NCBI GenBank assembly: GCA_020638175.1
Contig: JACKJA010000002.1
Location: forward strand, 1,488,001 to 1,552,000
Direction of reading: 5' to 3'
Source: Rhodospirillales bacterium
Lineage (GTDB): Bacteria; Pseudomonadota; Alphaproteobacteria; Micavibrionales; Micavibrionaceae
DNA length: 64,000 nt
Positions 32,203-41,960 of the stretch are shown here, piece by piece (positions within the stretch are counted from its first letter, which is position 1; every line of letters begins with the position of its first letter). Both the position numbers and the translations under genes were made by a program. The notes under the pieces were generated by a model. It did not search any database. It saw nothing but the letters and a program-made list of their open reading frames with translations, and had not been told where the DNA came from.

Positions 32203-34518
32203 CTAGAACCGCGTACCGAAATTAAAGCGGAACGTTTGTTCTTTGTCGTAGTTTTCCTGCAGATAGGGGAGAGACAGATCAACCCGAATCGGCCCCATCG
32301 GCGATCGCCAGGACATACCGACACCGGCGGCAGCCCGAAGACTCCCCTCGTCAACAACGTTAACGCCCGATGCATTATCCAGTTCCCACAAACTCCCGGC
32401 ATCCGTAAAGGCGTGCCCCTTGACGCCCATTTCTTCAGGAAATCCGACCGGGAATGTGAACTCCAGCGTCCCGCGATAGAATAGATTACCGCCCAAAGCA
32501 TCATCCGTCGATATATCCCGCGGTCCGACACCGGCACGCTCAAACCCGCGCAAGGTCGATCCCCCAAGGAAGAAGCGCTCGTTAATCGCAACATCTTCAC
32601 CGGCAACACCGCCAATAGCACCGCCCTCACCCAGAACGTTAAACACCAGCCAGTCGGTCACAGGATAATAGTACGTCGCGCCCAGCTTCCCTGACACATA
32701 ATTGGCATCGCCGCCAATCCCGGCATACTCGGTATCCAGCCAGCCATATAGCCCTTCTGTCGGGAAGAGAACGCTATCGCGGTCATCATACGTAATGCTC
32801 TGGGAAACGGCCGAGGTAATCCGCTGCCCTTCTTGCTGCTGGATATAAAGGGAAGCCGCACTCTGAACATCGGTAATCTCGTTGCGTTCCAAACGATAAC
32901 GCCATGTCTGGCGCCATTTATCAGACAACGGATACCCCATCCGCAAGCCGCCACCCGTCCGGCGCTGGCTGAACGAGCTTTCGTCCTGCAAGTCACGTGT
33001 GATGTGAAACAAATCTATCCCTGCGGAAAAATCACGATCAAGGAAATAAGGCTCCGTGAAGGAGAAATCAAACTCGGTCCGCTCCCCGGCAATCGTAGCC
33101 GAAGCAACCAGATCCTGCCCTTTCCCCATAAAGTTCCGTTCGCGGATCCGCAAGTCGGCCAGCGGTCCGTCCTGTGTTGAGAACCCGGCCCCGATCGAAA
33201 GCTCACCGGTCGATTGTTCGGACACGTCAACATCAATAACGGTTTTGTCCGGCGCGCTGCCCTGACGCGGCGTTACATCCACGCGTTCAAAGTAAGCGAG
33301 CTTCTGGATATCCTGCTCCGATTGCGTCAGCTTGGAACGGTTAAACGGGTCACCTTCAACAAGGCTCATTTCCCGGCGGATAACCTTATCCAGAGTCCGG
33401 ACGTTACCGTGAATATCGATGCGCTCGACAAATGTCCGCGGCGTTTCATTAATATTAAAGACAACATTGATGGTGCGCTCAGCCGGATTGCGCTGCACAT
33501 CCGGTTGCACGGAAACAAAGGCATACTGACGATCCCCCAGCGCATCCGTCAGATTATCAATCGACGTTTTGACTTCGTCGGCATCATACCATTCGCCCGG
33601 CTCTACGGTGATTTCCGGTTTCAGGACATCCGCATCAAAATGGCGGATCGCGGAGTTAATGGCAATATCCTTGATTTTGTAACGTTCGCCCTCTTCCACG
33701 GTAAACGTCATAAAGAAATTCTCACGATCCTGAGACAATTCGGCCACAGCGGAAATAATCCGGAAATCGGCATACCCCTGCGCCAGATAAAAACGACGCA
33801 GCAATTCCTGGTCAAACGCCAGACGGTCAGGGTCATAGCGATCATCATTGCTGATAAAGCGATACCAGCGCTCTTCGCGCGTACTGATAACGCTGCGCAA
33901 CTTGTCATCATCGTAATGCGTATTCCCGACAAAACGAATACTTTTCACATTCGTCACTTCGCCTTCATCAATTTCAAACACGAGATTAAGGCGGTTTTGT
34001 TCCAACTTGATAACTTTAGGCTCGACCTTGGCTGAAAAACGCCCGCTGCGGCGATAAAGCTGCTGCAAGCGTGTGACATCAGCCTGAACTTTGGTCCGGG
34101 TAAAAACCTGACGCGGATGAAGCTGGATCTCTGACATCAGCTCCTTGTCATCCAGCTTATCATTCCCCTCAAAAGCAATCTCGTTGATAACCGGGTTTTC
34201 CTGAACATAAACCTCCAGAACGCGTCCCCGCTGGCGCAAGGAAACATCGGCAAACAACCCCGTTGCAAACAAGCCCTTCAGCGTACGGTTCAGGCCTTCC
34301 TGATTCATCTTGTCACCGACCTTCAGGTCCATATACGTCAAAACCGTTTCCGGCTCGATCCGCTCGGCCCCGATAACCCGTATTTCGCTAATGACCTCGC
34401 CCTGAGTATCAGCTCCGTAATATTGAGCACGCGCCTGCCCCGAGAACGGCGCTGTAAAGGCGAAACAGAAAAAGGCAAACGCCACCAAAACCGGTTTTAT
34501 CTTTATCATATCAATCAT
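32203..34518 (-). CDS. bamA: Outer membrane protein assembly factor BamA
   Basis: Central pore of the outer-membrane beta-barrel assembly machine. The 771-residue protein has a signal peptide (about 1-31), five POTRA domains (about 42-420, the first starting ISEIRVIGAERIEPETV), and a beta-barrel (about 430-771) with FFLGGSTLRGFERAGVGPRD, abbreviated VRGF-type motif, ending in phenylalanine. Lies between rseP and skp. Confidence 0.97.
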   Translation of the reverse strand: MIDMIKIKPVLVAFAFFCFAFTAPFSGQARAQYYGADTQGEVISEIRVIGAERIEPETVLTYMDLKVGDKMNQEGLNRTLKGLFATGLFADVSLRQRGRVLEVYVQENPVINEIAFEGNDKLDDKELMSEIQLHPRQVFTRTKVQADVTRLQQLYRRSGRFSAKVEPKVIKLEQNRLNLVFEIDEGEVTNVKSIRFVGNTHYDDDKLRSVISTREERWYRFISNDDRYDPDRLAFDQELLRRFYLAQGYADFRIISAVAELSQDRENFFMTFTVEEGERYKIKDIAINSAIRHFDADVLKPEITVEPGEWYDADEVKTSIDNLTDALGDRQYAFVSVQPDVQRNPAERTINVVFNINETPRTFVERIDIHGNVRTLDKVIRREMSLVEGDPFNRSKLTQSEQDIQKLAYFERVDVTPRQGSAPDKTVIDVDVSEQSTGELSIGAGFSTQDGPLADLRIRERNFMGKGQDLVASATIAGERTEFDFSFTEPYFLDRDFSAGIDLFHITRDLQDESSFSQRRTGGGLRMGYPLSDKWRQTWRYRLERNEITDVQSAASLYIQQQEGQRITSAVSQSITYDDRDSVLFPTEGLYGWLDTEYAGIGGDANYVSGKLGATYYYPVTDWLVFNVLGEGGAIGGVAGEDVAINERFFLGGSTLRGFERAGVGPRDISTDDALGGNLFYRGTLEFTFPVGFPEEMGVKGHAFTDAGSLWELDNASGVNVVDEGSLRAAAGVGMSWRSPMGPIRVDLSLPYLQENYDKEQTFRFNFGTRF

Positions 34519-34571
34519 AAGCCACTTCTTTCGCGGTCTTTGTAATCGGTAAAGTCCAGAATATCAAAAAC

Positions 34572-35960
34572 TTACATGAATATCTGAACGAGATCATTCA
34601 CATTAGCAAATAACATGATTCCGACCAGTATGAACAGCCCTAAACGAAAAGCATATTCCTGAACCTGTTCGGAAATCGGCGATCCCTTGACGGCTTCGAT
34701 CGCGTAAAACAGAAGGTGTCCGCCATCCAGCATCGGGATCGGAAACAGGTTAATCAGCCCCAGATTAATCGACAGCAACGCGGCAAAAGTAATAAAGGCC
34801 AAAAATCCGGCTTGGGCCATATCACCGGCCATCGCGCCGATACGAATAATCCCGCCCAGTTCGGTCGCGCTGCGCGTTCCCGTAAACATTTGCCCCAAAG
34901 CTTCCAGCGTGCTCGTGGTAATCGACCACGTTTCCTGCACGGCAGCGATCGGCGCGGTGAACAAGTTGTGTTGAACAAGCACTTCTTCTTCACTGTTCAC
35001 AATCACCAGCAGATGATTACTCTCATCCGCATCGTTTAAAAACGCTTCATTCAAAGTCGACAGCGGCTGAATGACCAGACGATCAACCATCGGCCCCCGG
35101 TCCAGCTCTACCTGAACCTGTTCATCCATATGCTTCATCAGGGCTGCCCGTGCCGCCTCGGCACCTTCCACCGGTTGCCCGTCGACAGACACGATATAAC
35201 TGACATCAATAGCATTCCCCGGCCCGATCAGCCCCAGCAATCCTCGCGACTGTTTAAAGCCGAAACGGTCTTCTTCCTGCAAACGGTCGGGCGCAACATT
35301 AATCGTAGCTTCTTTACCGTCCCGGAGGATTTTGAAATCCATCGGCGTATCAAGAGCAATCAAAACCTTGCGGCGGATTTCCTCAAAAGAGCTGATTTTC
35401 ACCCCGTCGATTGTGAGAACCTCGTCATGCGGCTGGAAACCGGCCCGCTCAGCGGCACTGCCCCCAACAATCGCCGATGCCATCGGCGGTGTTACCGGCT
35501 GGCCATAGAACATGTAAAGCCCGGCCAGAACAATGATAGCAAAAATATAGTTAATCGCCGGCCCGGCCACAGCAATCGCCGCCCGCTGTCCCACAGGCTT
35601 CGCAAAAAAGGCACGGTTTTGCTCCGCCGCGGTCATTGGCCGCACTTCTTTTGTATCTTTATCTTCAACATTATCGGTATGCCCGGCGGAGGATGGGTCA
35701 ACATCACCAAACATCTTCACGTAACCGCCCAGCGGCACCAATGATAATTTCCAGCGCGTCCCGTGCTTGTCCGTCACCCCGAATATTTCTTTTCCGAACC
35801 CGATGGAAAAGCTTTCGATCTGAACGCCGCACATTCTGGCGACAATGTAATGCCCCCACTCATGGATAAAAACCAGCAAACTGAGGATCAGGACAAACGC
35901 CCCGCCATACAGCCAGATATTCTGGGCGACAAGATGAAACATATCGAAAATAGAATGCAT
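34572..35960 (-). CDS. rseP: Site-2 zinc metalloprotease RseP
   Basis: Intramembrane protease that cuts anti-sigma factors and signal-peptide remnants. The 462-residue protein has HEWGH (His33, Glu34, His37) in the first membrane segment, PDZ domains in the middle (IVGGSAAERAGFQPHDEVL) and the third metal ligand Asp412 in NLFPIPMLDGGH. Located between dxr and bamA, as is common. Confidence 0.97.
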   Translation of the reverse strand: MHSIFDMFHLVAQNIWLYGGAFVLILSLLVFIHEWGHYIVARMCGVQIESFSIGFGKEIFGVTDKHGTRWKLSLVPLGGYVKMFGDVDPSSAGHTDNVEDKDTKEVRPMTAAEQNRAFFAKPVGQRAAIAVAGPAINYIFAIIVLAGLYMFYGQPVTPPMASAIVGGSAAERAGFQPHDEVLTIDGVKISSFEEIRRKVLIALDTPMDFKILRDGKEATINVAPDRLQEEDRFGFKQSRGLLGLIGPGNAIDVSYIVSVDGQPVEGAEAARAALMKHMDEQVQVELDRGPMVDRLVIQPLSTLNEAFLNDADESNHLLVIVNSEEEVLVQHNLFTAPIAAVQETWSITTSTLEALGQMFTGTRSATELGGIIRIGAMAGDMAQAGFLAFITFAALLSINLGLINLFPIPMLDGGHLLFYAIEAVKGSPISEQVQEYAFRLGLFILVGIMLFANVNDLVQIFM

Positions 35961-35986
35961 GGTAACTCCCGGGTTATTATTACCGA

Positions 35987-37153
35987 TTACGCGGCGTCCC
36001 TAGATATATAGGACTTTGTAATGTCTCTTACAGTGGCATCAAATGCAATAACTTCTTCGAGATTCTTTAAGGACGAACATCCGGCTTGCCTCAACGTCTG
36101 CCGAATAGCCTCGATAATCCCTGAAAAACCAAGGCGTCTGGACAAAAACGCATCGACAGCCACTTCATTGGCCGCGTTAAAAGCGATGCAGGCGGCCGCG
36201 CCATTATTCAAACATTGGTACGCCAGATCAACCGCCGGAAACCGCACATCATCCAGATCTTCAAAATCCAGATGCTTTAACTTTGCCCAGTCCAGCCGTT
36301 GCCCCGACGTCTTCATGCGATCCGGCCAAGCCAGCGCATGGGCAATCGGCGTCCGCATATCCGGCGCGCCCAGTTGTGCCAGAACCGAACCGTCGCTGTA
36401 TTCAACCATCGAATGAATCACGGATTGCGGGTGTACCAAAACCTTGATCTTCTCTGGCGGCATGGCGAACAGATAATGCGCCTCGATCACCTCCAGCGCT
36501 TTGTTCATCATACTGGCGCTGTCGACGGAAATTTTAGCCCCCATCGACCAGTTGGGGTGGGCCACGGCCTGCTCCGGCGTCGCCGCCGCCATTTTTTCCC
36601 TTGTCCACGTGCGAAACGGGCCGCCGGAGGCCGTCAGGATAATGCGGTCGATACCTGCGGGCCGCTCATGATCGAAAACCTGGAAAACCGCATTATGCTC
36701 GCTATCGACCGGCAGCAACTTTGTGCCATGTTTTTTCGCCGCCTCCATAACCAGAGGGCCGGCAGCAACCAGCGGTTCTTTGTTGGCAATCGCCACGCAG
36801 CGGCTATGTTCAATCGCCTTCATAATCGGCAACAAACCGGCCATCCCGACAATCGCCGCCATCGTCCAGTCCACAGGCTGCGCCGCAGCGTCCAGCAAGG
36901 CTTCGGCGCCAGCGGCGGCCTCAACACCCGTCCCGGACAAGCTCTCTTTCAGCTCTTGATATTTTCGGGGGTCCGCGACAACCGCTTTACGCGCCTTCAA
37001 CTGCACCGCCATATCCGCCAGCGCCCGCGCATTCTCATTGGCCGTCACCGCCTGCACGGAAAACCGGTCAGGCTGCGAGAGAACAAGATCCACCGTACTG
37101 CGCCCGACAGAACCGGTCGCCCCCAATATGTTAATGGTTTTTATCTCAGCCAT
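35987..37153 (-). CDS. dxr: 1-deoxy-D-xylulose 5-phosphate reductoisomerase
   Basis: Makes methylerythritol 4-phosphate, the committed step of the MEP isoprenoid route that also feeds UppS. The 388-residue protein has INILGATGSVGRST for NADPH, LLPVDSEHNAVFQ, LTASGGPFRTW, HPNWSMGAKISVDSASMMNK and NAANEVAVDAFL. I chose the ATG at 37153, after GGGA; a GTG at 37162 would add three residues. Its start lies inside the last codons of cdsA. Confidence 0.97.
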   Translation of the reverse strand: MAEIKTINILGATGSVGRSTVDLVLSQPDRFSVQAVTANENARALADMAVQLKARKAVVADPRKYQELKESLSGTGVEAAAGAEALLDAAAQPVDWTMAAIVGMAGLLPIMKAIEHSRCVAIANKEPLVAAGPLVMEAAKKHGTKLLPVDSEHNAVFQVFDHERPAGIDRIILTASGGPFRTWTREKMAAATPEQAVAHPNWSMGAKISVDSASMMNKALEVIEAHYLFAMPPEKIKVLVHPQSVIHSMVEYSDGSVLAQLGAPDMRTPIAHALAWPDRMKTSGQRLDWAKLKHLDFEDLDDVRFPAVDLAYQCLNNGAAACIAFNAANEVAVDAFLSRRLGFSGIIEAIRQTLRQAGCSSLKNLEEVIAFDATVRDITKSYISRDAA

Positions 37154-37806
37154 AATTCCCACAAAAACAGAAAAACCGGGGAAACCAGCAACAAGCCGTC
37201 AATACGGTCGAGCAACCCGCCATGACCGGGGATCAAATTCCCCGTGTCTTTCAGCCCGGCCCGGCGCTTGAAACTCGAAATAAACAGATCGCCGACCTGC
37301 CCGACAGCGCCCAGAAAACCGCCCGCCAAAAATACCGCCCACAAAGGCACATTCACGATCGGCAAGAGCAAAACAAATCCCGTCAAGAAAACGGCAAACG
37401 CCGCGACAGCTCCGGCAAACCCGGCCCATGTTTTGTTTGGACTGATCTTGGGCGCCATTTTCGGTCCGCCAATCAGCTTTCCGAAAGCATAAGCCCCGGT
37501 ATCGCTGGCTGCGACACAAACGAAAACGGCCATTGTCAGCCAAACGCCCTGCTCAAACCCGGCGCGCAAAAAAACAAAAGAGGCAAAACAAATCGATAGA
37601 TACACAGCCCCCAGCGCCAGAGCGCCATATCGTGTTTTCCCCTGAATGGTTGACAGACCGATCCATTCATACAAACAGATAAATATCGCTGCCAAAACCA
37701 TTCCCAGAAAAAAAACGCCGCCCAGCCAGATCGCCAGCAACGTTAAAGGCGCCAGCAACAAACTGGACAACATGCGCACCTGAAATCGGGAGGACGAGAC
37801 ACTCAT
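37141..37806 (-). CDS. cdsA: Phosphatidate cytidylyltransferase (CDP-diacylglycerol synthase)
   Basis: Makes CDP-diacylglycerol for phospholipids at the inner membrane. The 221-residue protein has about six membrane segments and the signature SSFKRRAGLKDTG to GHGGLLDRIDGL near its C-terminus. The ATG at 37806 lies one base after the uppS stop; the frame runs on upstream inside uppS but that is not coding. A little shorter than the E. coli enzyme, as usual for this group. Confidence 0.95.
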   Translation of the reverse strand: MSVSSSRFQVRMLSSLLLAPLTLLAIWLGGVFFLGMVLAAIFICLYEWIGLSTIQGKTRYGALALGAVYLSICFASFVFLRAGFEQGVWLTMAVFVCVAASDTGAYAFGKLIGGPKMAPKISPNKTWAGFAGAVAAFAVFLTGFVLLLPIVNVPLWAVFLAGGFLGAVGQVGDLFISSFKRRAGLKDTGNLIPGHGGLLDRIDGLLLVSPVFLFLWELWLR

Positions 37807-37807
37807 A

Positions 37808-38563
37808 TCAAGTGCCGCCCTTCTGCTTAACCCCTCCGAATCGGCGGTCACGTTTCCGGTAAACTTCCAAGGCCTCTTCCATATCGCTACGGGAAAAATC
37901 AGGCCAGCAATGCTCCGTAAAATAAAACTCGGCATACGCGCACTGCCAGAGCAAAAAGTTACTAACGCGCTGTTCGCCGCTGGTCCGGATCAACATATCC
38001 GGGTCCGGGATATCTTCGGTCATAAGGAAACCGGGGAAATATTCCTCGGCAGCGGCCATATCCGGCTGAAGCCCCTTTTCCACGCACATCTGTGCCCAGC
38101 GGCAAGCTGCCTGCATAATGTCATGACGCCCGCCATAATTCAGGGCCATAACAACCGTAATCCCGTCATTATTCGCCGTCAGTTTTTCCGCCTGCTCAAT
38201 CAAAATCACGATGTCATCGGCCAGCGCCGTCCGGTCCCCGATGACCTTCAAACGAATATTGTTACGATGCAGTTCAGCCGTCTCAGCCCGCAGATACATA
38301 CGCAGCAAACGCATCAATTCCTTGATCTCGTCCGCCGGCCGCTTCCAGTTTTCGGATGAAAAGCCAAAAAATGTCAGATATTCAACGCCCAGCTCACCGG
38401 CAGCTTCCACCGCCCGCTTGACGGCTTCGACGCCGTGCTTGTGCCCGACAGTGCGCGGCAGCCCGCGCGCCTGCGCCCAGCGCCCGTTACCATCCATAAT
38501 AATCGCAATATGACGCGGCACAGGACCGGATTTCCCGGAGATATGTTCGTCCTGATCGCTCAT
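37808..38563 (-). CDS. uppS: Undecaprenyl diphosphate synthase
   Basis: Makes the C55 lipid carrier for peptidoglycan and LPS. The 251-residue cis-prenyltransferase shows IIMDGNGRWAQARGLPR, GHKHGVEAVKR, FFGFSSENWKRP and RTSGEQRVSNFLLWQ. Its start overlaps the frr stop (ATGA). Confidence 0.98.
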   Translation of the reverse strand: MSDQDEHISGKSGPVPRHIAIIMDGNGRWAQARGLPRTVGHKHGVEAVKRAVEAAGELGVEYLTFFGFSSENWKRPADEIKELMRLLRMYLRAETAELHRNNIRLKVIGDRTALADDIVILIEQAEKLTANNDGITVVMALNYGGRHDIMQAACRWAQMCVEKGLQPDMAAAEEYFPGFLMTEDIPDPDMLIRTSGEQRVSNFLLWQCAYAEFYFTEHCWPDFSRSDMEEALEVYRKRDRRFGGVKQKGGT

Positions 38564-39102
38564 ACCGTCATAATATCCTTTTCTTTATCGGAAAGCATGC
38601 CGTCGATCTTGCCGATCACTTCGTCGGTCAATTTCTGAACATCTGTCTCATGACGTTTTTTCTCATCCTCAGGATAATCGGCCTTTTTAATTGCATCCAT
38701 CCCGTCACGGCGCACATTGCGTACAGAAATACGGGCTTGCTCGGCATATTTCCCGGCCACCTTCGTCAATTCCGTGCGGCGTTCCTCGTTCAACTCCGGC
38801 ACCGGCACCCGGATCATCGAACCTTCCGCCATCGGGTTCAGCCCCAGACCGGAATCCCGGATCGCTTTTTCCACCGCCTTGCACATCGAAGCATCCCAAA
38901 CCTGCACGGTCAACATGCGCGGCTCTGGCGCGTTAACCGAGGCAACCTGATTGAGCGGCATTTTAGAACCATAAGCATCGACCTGAACCGGCTCCAACAT
39001 GCTGCTGGCCGCACGCCCCGTCCGCAGCCCCGAAAATTCATCCCGAAGCACCTCAACGGCACCTTCCATCCGGCGACGCAAATCAGCTGTAATATTACTC
39101 AT
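38560..39102 (-). CDS. frr: Ribosome recycling factor
   Basis: Splits ribosomes from mRNA after termination, with EF-G. The 180-residue protein has the helical tail motifs FSGLRTGRAASSMLEPVQVD and IRVPVPELNEERRTEL, and NVRRDGMDAIKKADYPEDEK. It starts 18 bp after pyrH. Confidence 0.98.
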   Translation of the reverse strand: MSNITADLRRRMEGAVEVLRDEFSGLRTGRAASSMLEPVQVDAYGSKMPLNQVASVNAPEPRMLTVQVWDASMCKAVEKAIRDSGLGLNPMAEGSMIRVPVPELNEERRTELTKVAGKYAEQARISVRNVRRDGMDAIKKADYPEDEKKRHETDVQKLTDEVIGKIDGMLSDKEKDIMTV

Positions 39103-39120
39103 ACCTAACTTTCCCTTGCT

Positions 39121-39885
39121 TTATTTGTTCTCAACAATCGTAAAAGCACCCTGGCCATTAACGGCTTCGGCGAAATTCCCTTCTTCTTTCACAGAAAAAA
39201 CAACGATCGGAATGTCATTTTCGCGCGCCAGCGAAATGGCAGCGGCATCCATAACCTTCAAATCCTTGGTCAGAACTTCCATGTAAGTCAAATGATCGTA
39301 GCGCTTGGCATCGGGATCCTTCATCGGATCGGCCGTATAAACACCATCAACCTTGGTTCCCTTGAATATAGCATCGCAATTCATCTCTGAAGCCCGCAAA
39401 GAAGCACATGTATCTGATGTGAAATAAGGGTTTCCTGTGCCAGCGGCAAAAATAACAACGCGGCCTTTTTCCATGTGACGGAACGCCCGGCGACGGATGT
39501 AAGGTTCGCAAATCGCCGACATCGGAATGGCGGATTGCACCCGCGTATTCACATCCATTTGCTCCAGCGCATTTTGCAGCGCCAGCGCATTGATCACAAT
39601 CCCCAGCATCCCCATATAATCGGCTGTCGTCCGGTCCATTCCGGCCGCTGCGCCGGATACGCCGCGGAAAATATTCCCGGCCCCGACAACCAGACAAACC
39701 TCGACCCCCATATCGACGACCTGCTTGATATCGCGCGCCACGCGGTTCACCGTATCCGGGTCCAGACCGAATTCGCGGTTTCCCATCAAAACTTCACCGG
39801 ATATCTTTAGAAGAACGCGTTTAAAGCGGAGCTTTTTATCTGTCATAGGGGTTATCTCATCGGTTCTTTGTTCGGCCATGCCCAT
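39121..39885 (-). CDS. pyrH: UMP kinase
   Basis: Phosphorylates UMP to UDP. The amino-acid-kinase-fold protein has FKRVLLKISGEVLMG, VVGAGNIFRG, MDRTTADYMGMLG and GTGNPYFTSDTCASLRA. The ATG at 39885 has AAGGG at 10 bases and gives 254 residues; the ATG at 39846 matches homologue starts better (241 residues). A TATAAG box lies just before the first ATG, so the shorter start is a real option. Confidence 0.95.
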   Translation of the reverse strand: MGMAEQRTDEITPMTDKKLRFKRVLLKISGEVLMGNREFGLDPDTVNRVARDIKQVVDMGVEVCLVVGAGNIFRGVSGAAAGMDRTTADYMGMLGIVINALALQNALEQMDVNTRVQSAIPMSAICEPYIRRRAFRHMEKGRVVIFAAGTGNPYFTSDTCASLRASEMNCDAIFKGTKVDGVYTADPMKDPDAKRYDHLTYMEVLTKDLKVMDAAAISLARENDIPIVVFSVKEEGNFAEAVNGQGAFTIVENK

Positions 39886-39936
39886 TCTTATACACCCTTT
39901 TTATAAATTTCAAAAAATTTAACCGCCTCAATGTAA

Positions 39937-39969
39937 TAACAGCCGCGTCGGATTGCAACGCGGCTGTTA
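39937..39969. other. Strong hairpin between tsf and pyrH
   Basis: TAACAGCCGCGT (39937-39948) and ACGCGGCTGTTA (39958-39969) are exact reverse complements with a 9-base loop. In the direction of transcription no T-run follows directly; a run of six T comes about 20 bases later. It may be a weak terminator, an attenuator or an mRNA-stability element that lowers pyrH relative to tsf. Confidence 0.6.
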
Positions 39970-39992
39970 AAAAACACTCAGAAAAAGAGCTA

Positions 39993-40916
39993 TCAGCCGT
40001 TCACGGCCGCAGCCACTTCCGCAGCAAAATCTGTTTCTTCTTTTTCGATGCCTTCACCAAGCTGGAAGCGCTCATAAGCAACCAGTTCAACCGGCGCACC
40101 GACGTCGGCGGCTGCATTTTTCAGCAAGTCAGCAATACGGGTCTCGCCATCAATCACGAAGGTTTGATCCATCAGGCAAATCTCTTCAAAGAATTTACGC
40201 ATGCGGCCTTCGAGCATTTTTTCAACGATTTCCGCCGGCTTGCCTTCTGCCATCGCCTGCTCACGCAGGATATTGCGCTCACGTTCAGCCACGTCAGAAT
40301 CAACCGCATCCCGGTTCAGGTATTTCGGAAACGCCGCTGCAACGTGCATGGCAATTTGCTTACCCAGCGCTTGCAGCTTGTCGGCATCGCCTTCGGATTG
40401 CAGCGCCACCAGAACACCGATTTTACCCATGTTCGGGGCCACGGCATTGTGGATATAGCCCGTGACAACACCCGGGTTAACGCTCAGAGTAACCGTCCGG
40501 CGCAAAGTCATGTGTTCGCCGATCGTCGCAATATTTGAGGTCAAGGTCTCGCGAACGCTTTTGCCGTTACCAAACTGGGCTTCCTGCAGCGCTTCGATAT
40601 CAGCTTCCTCTTTCAGGGCGATATCGGCAACCTGCTTGACGAAGCTCTGGAACTGTTCGTTCCGGGCAACGAAGTCGGTTTCGGAATTCACCTCAACCAG
40701 CGCCCCGCTATTGCCTTGAACAGCCATCGCAATCAAACCTTCGGCAGCCGTCCGGCTTGATTTCTTCTCAGCCTTTGCCAGACCTTTGGTCCGCAGCGCA
40801 TCGACAGCGGCATCCATATCGCCGCCGGCTTCCTCCAGAGCTTTTTTGGCATCCATCATGCCCGCCCCGGTTTTCTCACGCAGTTCTTTCACCATTGATG
40901 CTGTAATCGCAGCCAT
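39993..40916 (-). CDS. tsf: Elongation factor Ts
   Basis: Nucleotide exchange factor for EF-Tu. The 307-residue protein begins MAAITASMVKELREKTGAGM, with the UBA-like N-terminal domain and TDFVARN (80-86). The longer open frame into rpsB is not used; the ATG at 40916 has AAAGAGGA before it. Confidence 0.98.
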   Translation of the reverse strand: MAAITASMVKELREKTGAGMMDAKKALEEAGGDMDAAVDALRTKGLAKAEKKSSRTAAEGLIAMAVQGNSGALVEVNSETDFVARNEQFQSFVKQVADIALKEEADIEALQEAQFGNGKSVRETLTSNIATIGEHMTLRRTVTLSVNPGVVTGYIHNAVAPNMGKIGVLVALQSEGDADKLQALGKQIAMHVAAAFPKYLNRDAVDSDVAERERNILREQAMAEGKPAEIVEKMLEGRMRKFFEEICLMDQTFVIDGETRIADLLKNAAADVGAPVELVAYERFQLGEGIEKEETDFAAEVAAAVNG

Positions 40917-40959
40917 GTCGTCCTCTTTCTTTCCTCTAAATTGCGTTAACAAAGACCCG

Positions 40960-41805
40960 TTAGGCCGTTGCTTGTTTCTTGGTCGGCTCTTCTTCAGCCT
41001 CGGTTGCCTCGGCAGCCTTGTCGGCTTTCTTGGCTTTCGGCGCTTTTTTCGGAGCTTCAATCAGGTCTTCCTTTTTCGGCTCGACAGCAGCGCCGGCATC
41101 AATACCGGAAGCAGCCATTTCAGCCTGCAGACCGTCCAGAACGGCCGCGGAAAACAGATCGCAATACAATTCAATCGCCCGCAAAGCATCATCGTTCCCC
41201 GGAATCGGGAAATCAATGTGATCGGGATTGGAATTCGTATCGATAATCGCAAACACCGGAATCCCTAGGTTACGCGCTTCGTTCACAGCCAAGTCTTCCT
41301 TGTTTGTGTCGATAATGAACAGGGCATCCGGCAGACCGCCCATATCCTTGATCCCGCCGATCGAAGATTCCAGCTTGTCGCGCTCACGCGTCATCATCAG
41401 AATTTCTTTCTTGGTGTAACCTTCGATATCACCGCCCAGAATACCTTCCAGCTCACGCAGACGGTTGATGGACTTCGTGACAGTTTGCCAGTTGGTCATC
41501 ATACCGCCCAGCCAGCGGTGGTTCACATAGTACTGACCGCAACGTTTGGCAGATTCCTTGATTTTCTCTTGCGCCTGACGCTTGGTGGCAACAAACAGAA
41601 CCCGACCGCCCTTGGCAGCAATATCACGGATCGTTTTCAGGGAACGATCCAGCATCGGTACGGTTTGTTGCAGGTCAATAATATGAATGCCGTTACGAAC
41701 ACCAAAGATGTAAGGCTTCATTTTCGGGTTCCAGCGCTGGGCGTGGTGACCGAAGTGAACACCGGCTTCCAGAAGCTGGCGCATTGTAAATTCAGGCATG
41801 GACAT
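40960..41805 (-). CDS. rpsB: 30S ribosomal protein S2
   Basis: The 281-residue S2 shows FTMRQLLEAGVHFGHHAQRWNP (partial), NRLRELEGILGGDIEGYTKKE region and the IPVFAIIDTNSNPD segment. A Lys/Glu/Ala tail of about 40 residues is longer than in E. coli. AAGGAG at 8 bases supports the first of two nearby ATGs. The leader (41806-41930) has a hairpin CCTGCC/GGCAGG (41903-41919), a possible target for S2 autoregulation. Confidence 0.98.
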   Translation of the reverse strand: MSMPEFTMRQLLEAGVHFGHHAQRWNPKMKPYIFGVRNGIHIIDLQQTVPMLDRSLKTIRDIAAKGGRVLFVATKRQAQEKIKESAKRCGQYYVNHRWLGGMMTNWQTVTKSINRLRELEGILGGDIEGYTKKEILMMTRERDKLESSIGGIKDMGGLPDALFIIDTNKEDLAVNEARNLGIPVFAIIDTNSNPDHIDFPIPGNDDALRAIELYCDLFSAAVLDGLQAEMAASGIDAGAAVEPKKEDLIEAPKKAPKAKKADKAAEATEAEEEPTKKQATA

Positions 41806-41928
41806 GTCTTTTCTCCTTTTTTCCAGTTATGCCGCTACGGGAGAGGACTGTTTAAAACAGACCGGACAGGCTGGATAAGCCTTAAATTCCCGCATGTGAA
41901 TTCCTGCCAAAACGGCAGGTTGAGCGCT

Positions 41929-41957
41929 GATATATATGGTTTTCAGAGAGATTGCAA
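41929..41957 (-). promoter_or_regulatory. Probable rpsB-tsf promoter
   Basis: On the minus strand TTGCAA (41952-41957) and TATATC (41929-41934) are 17 bp apart. It would give an rpsB leader of about 115 bases. The -35 lies next to the stop end of the gene upstream. Confidence 0.5.
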
Positions 41958-41960
41958 GGA

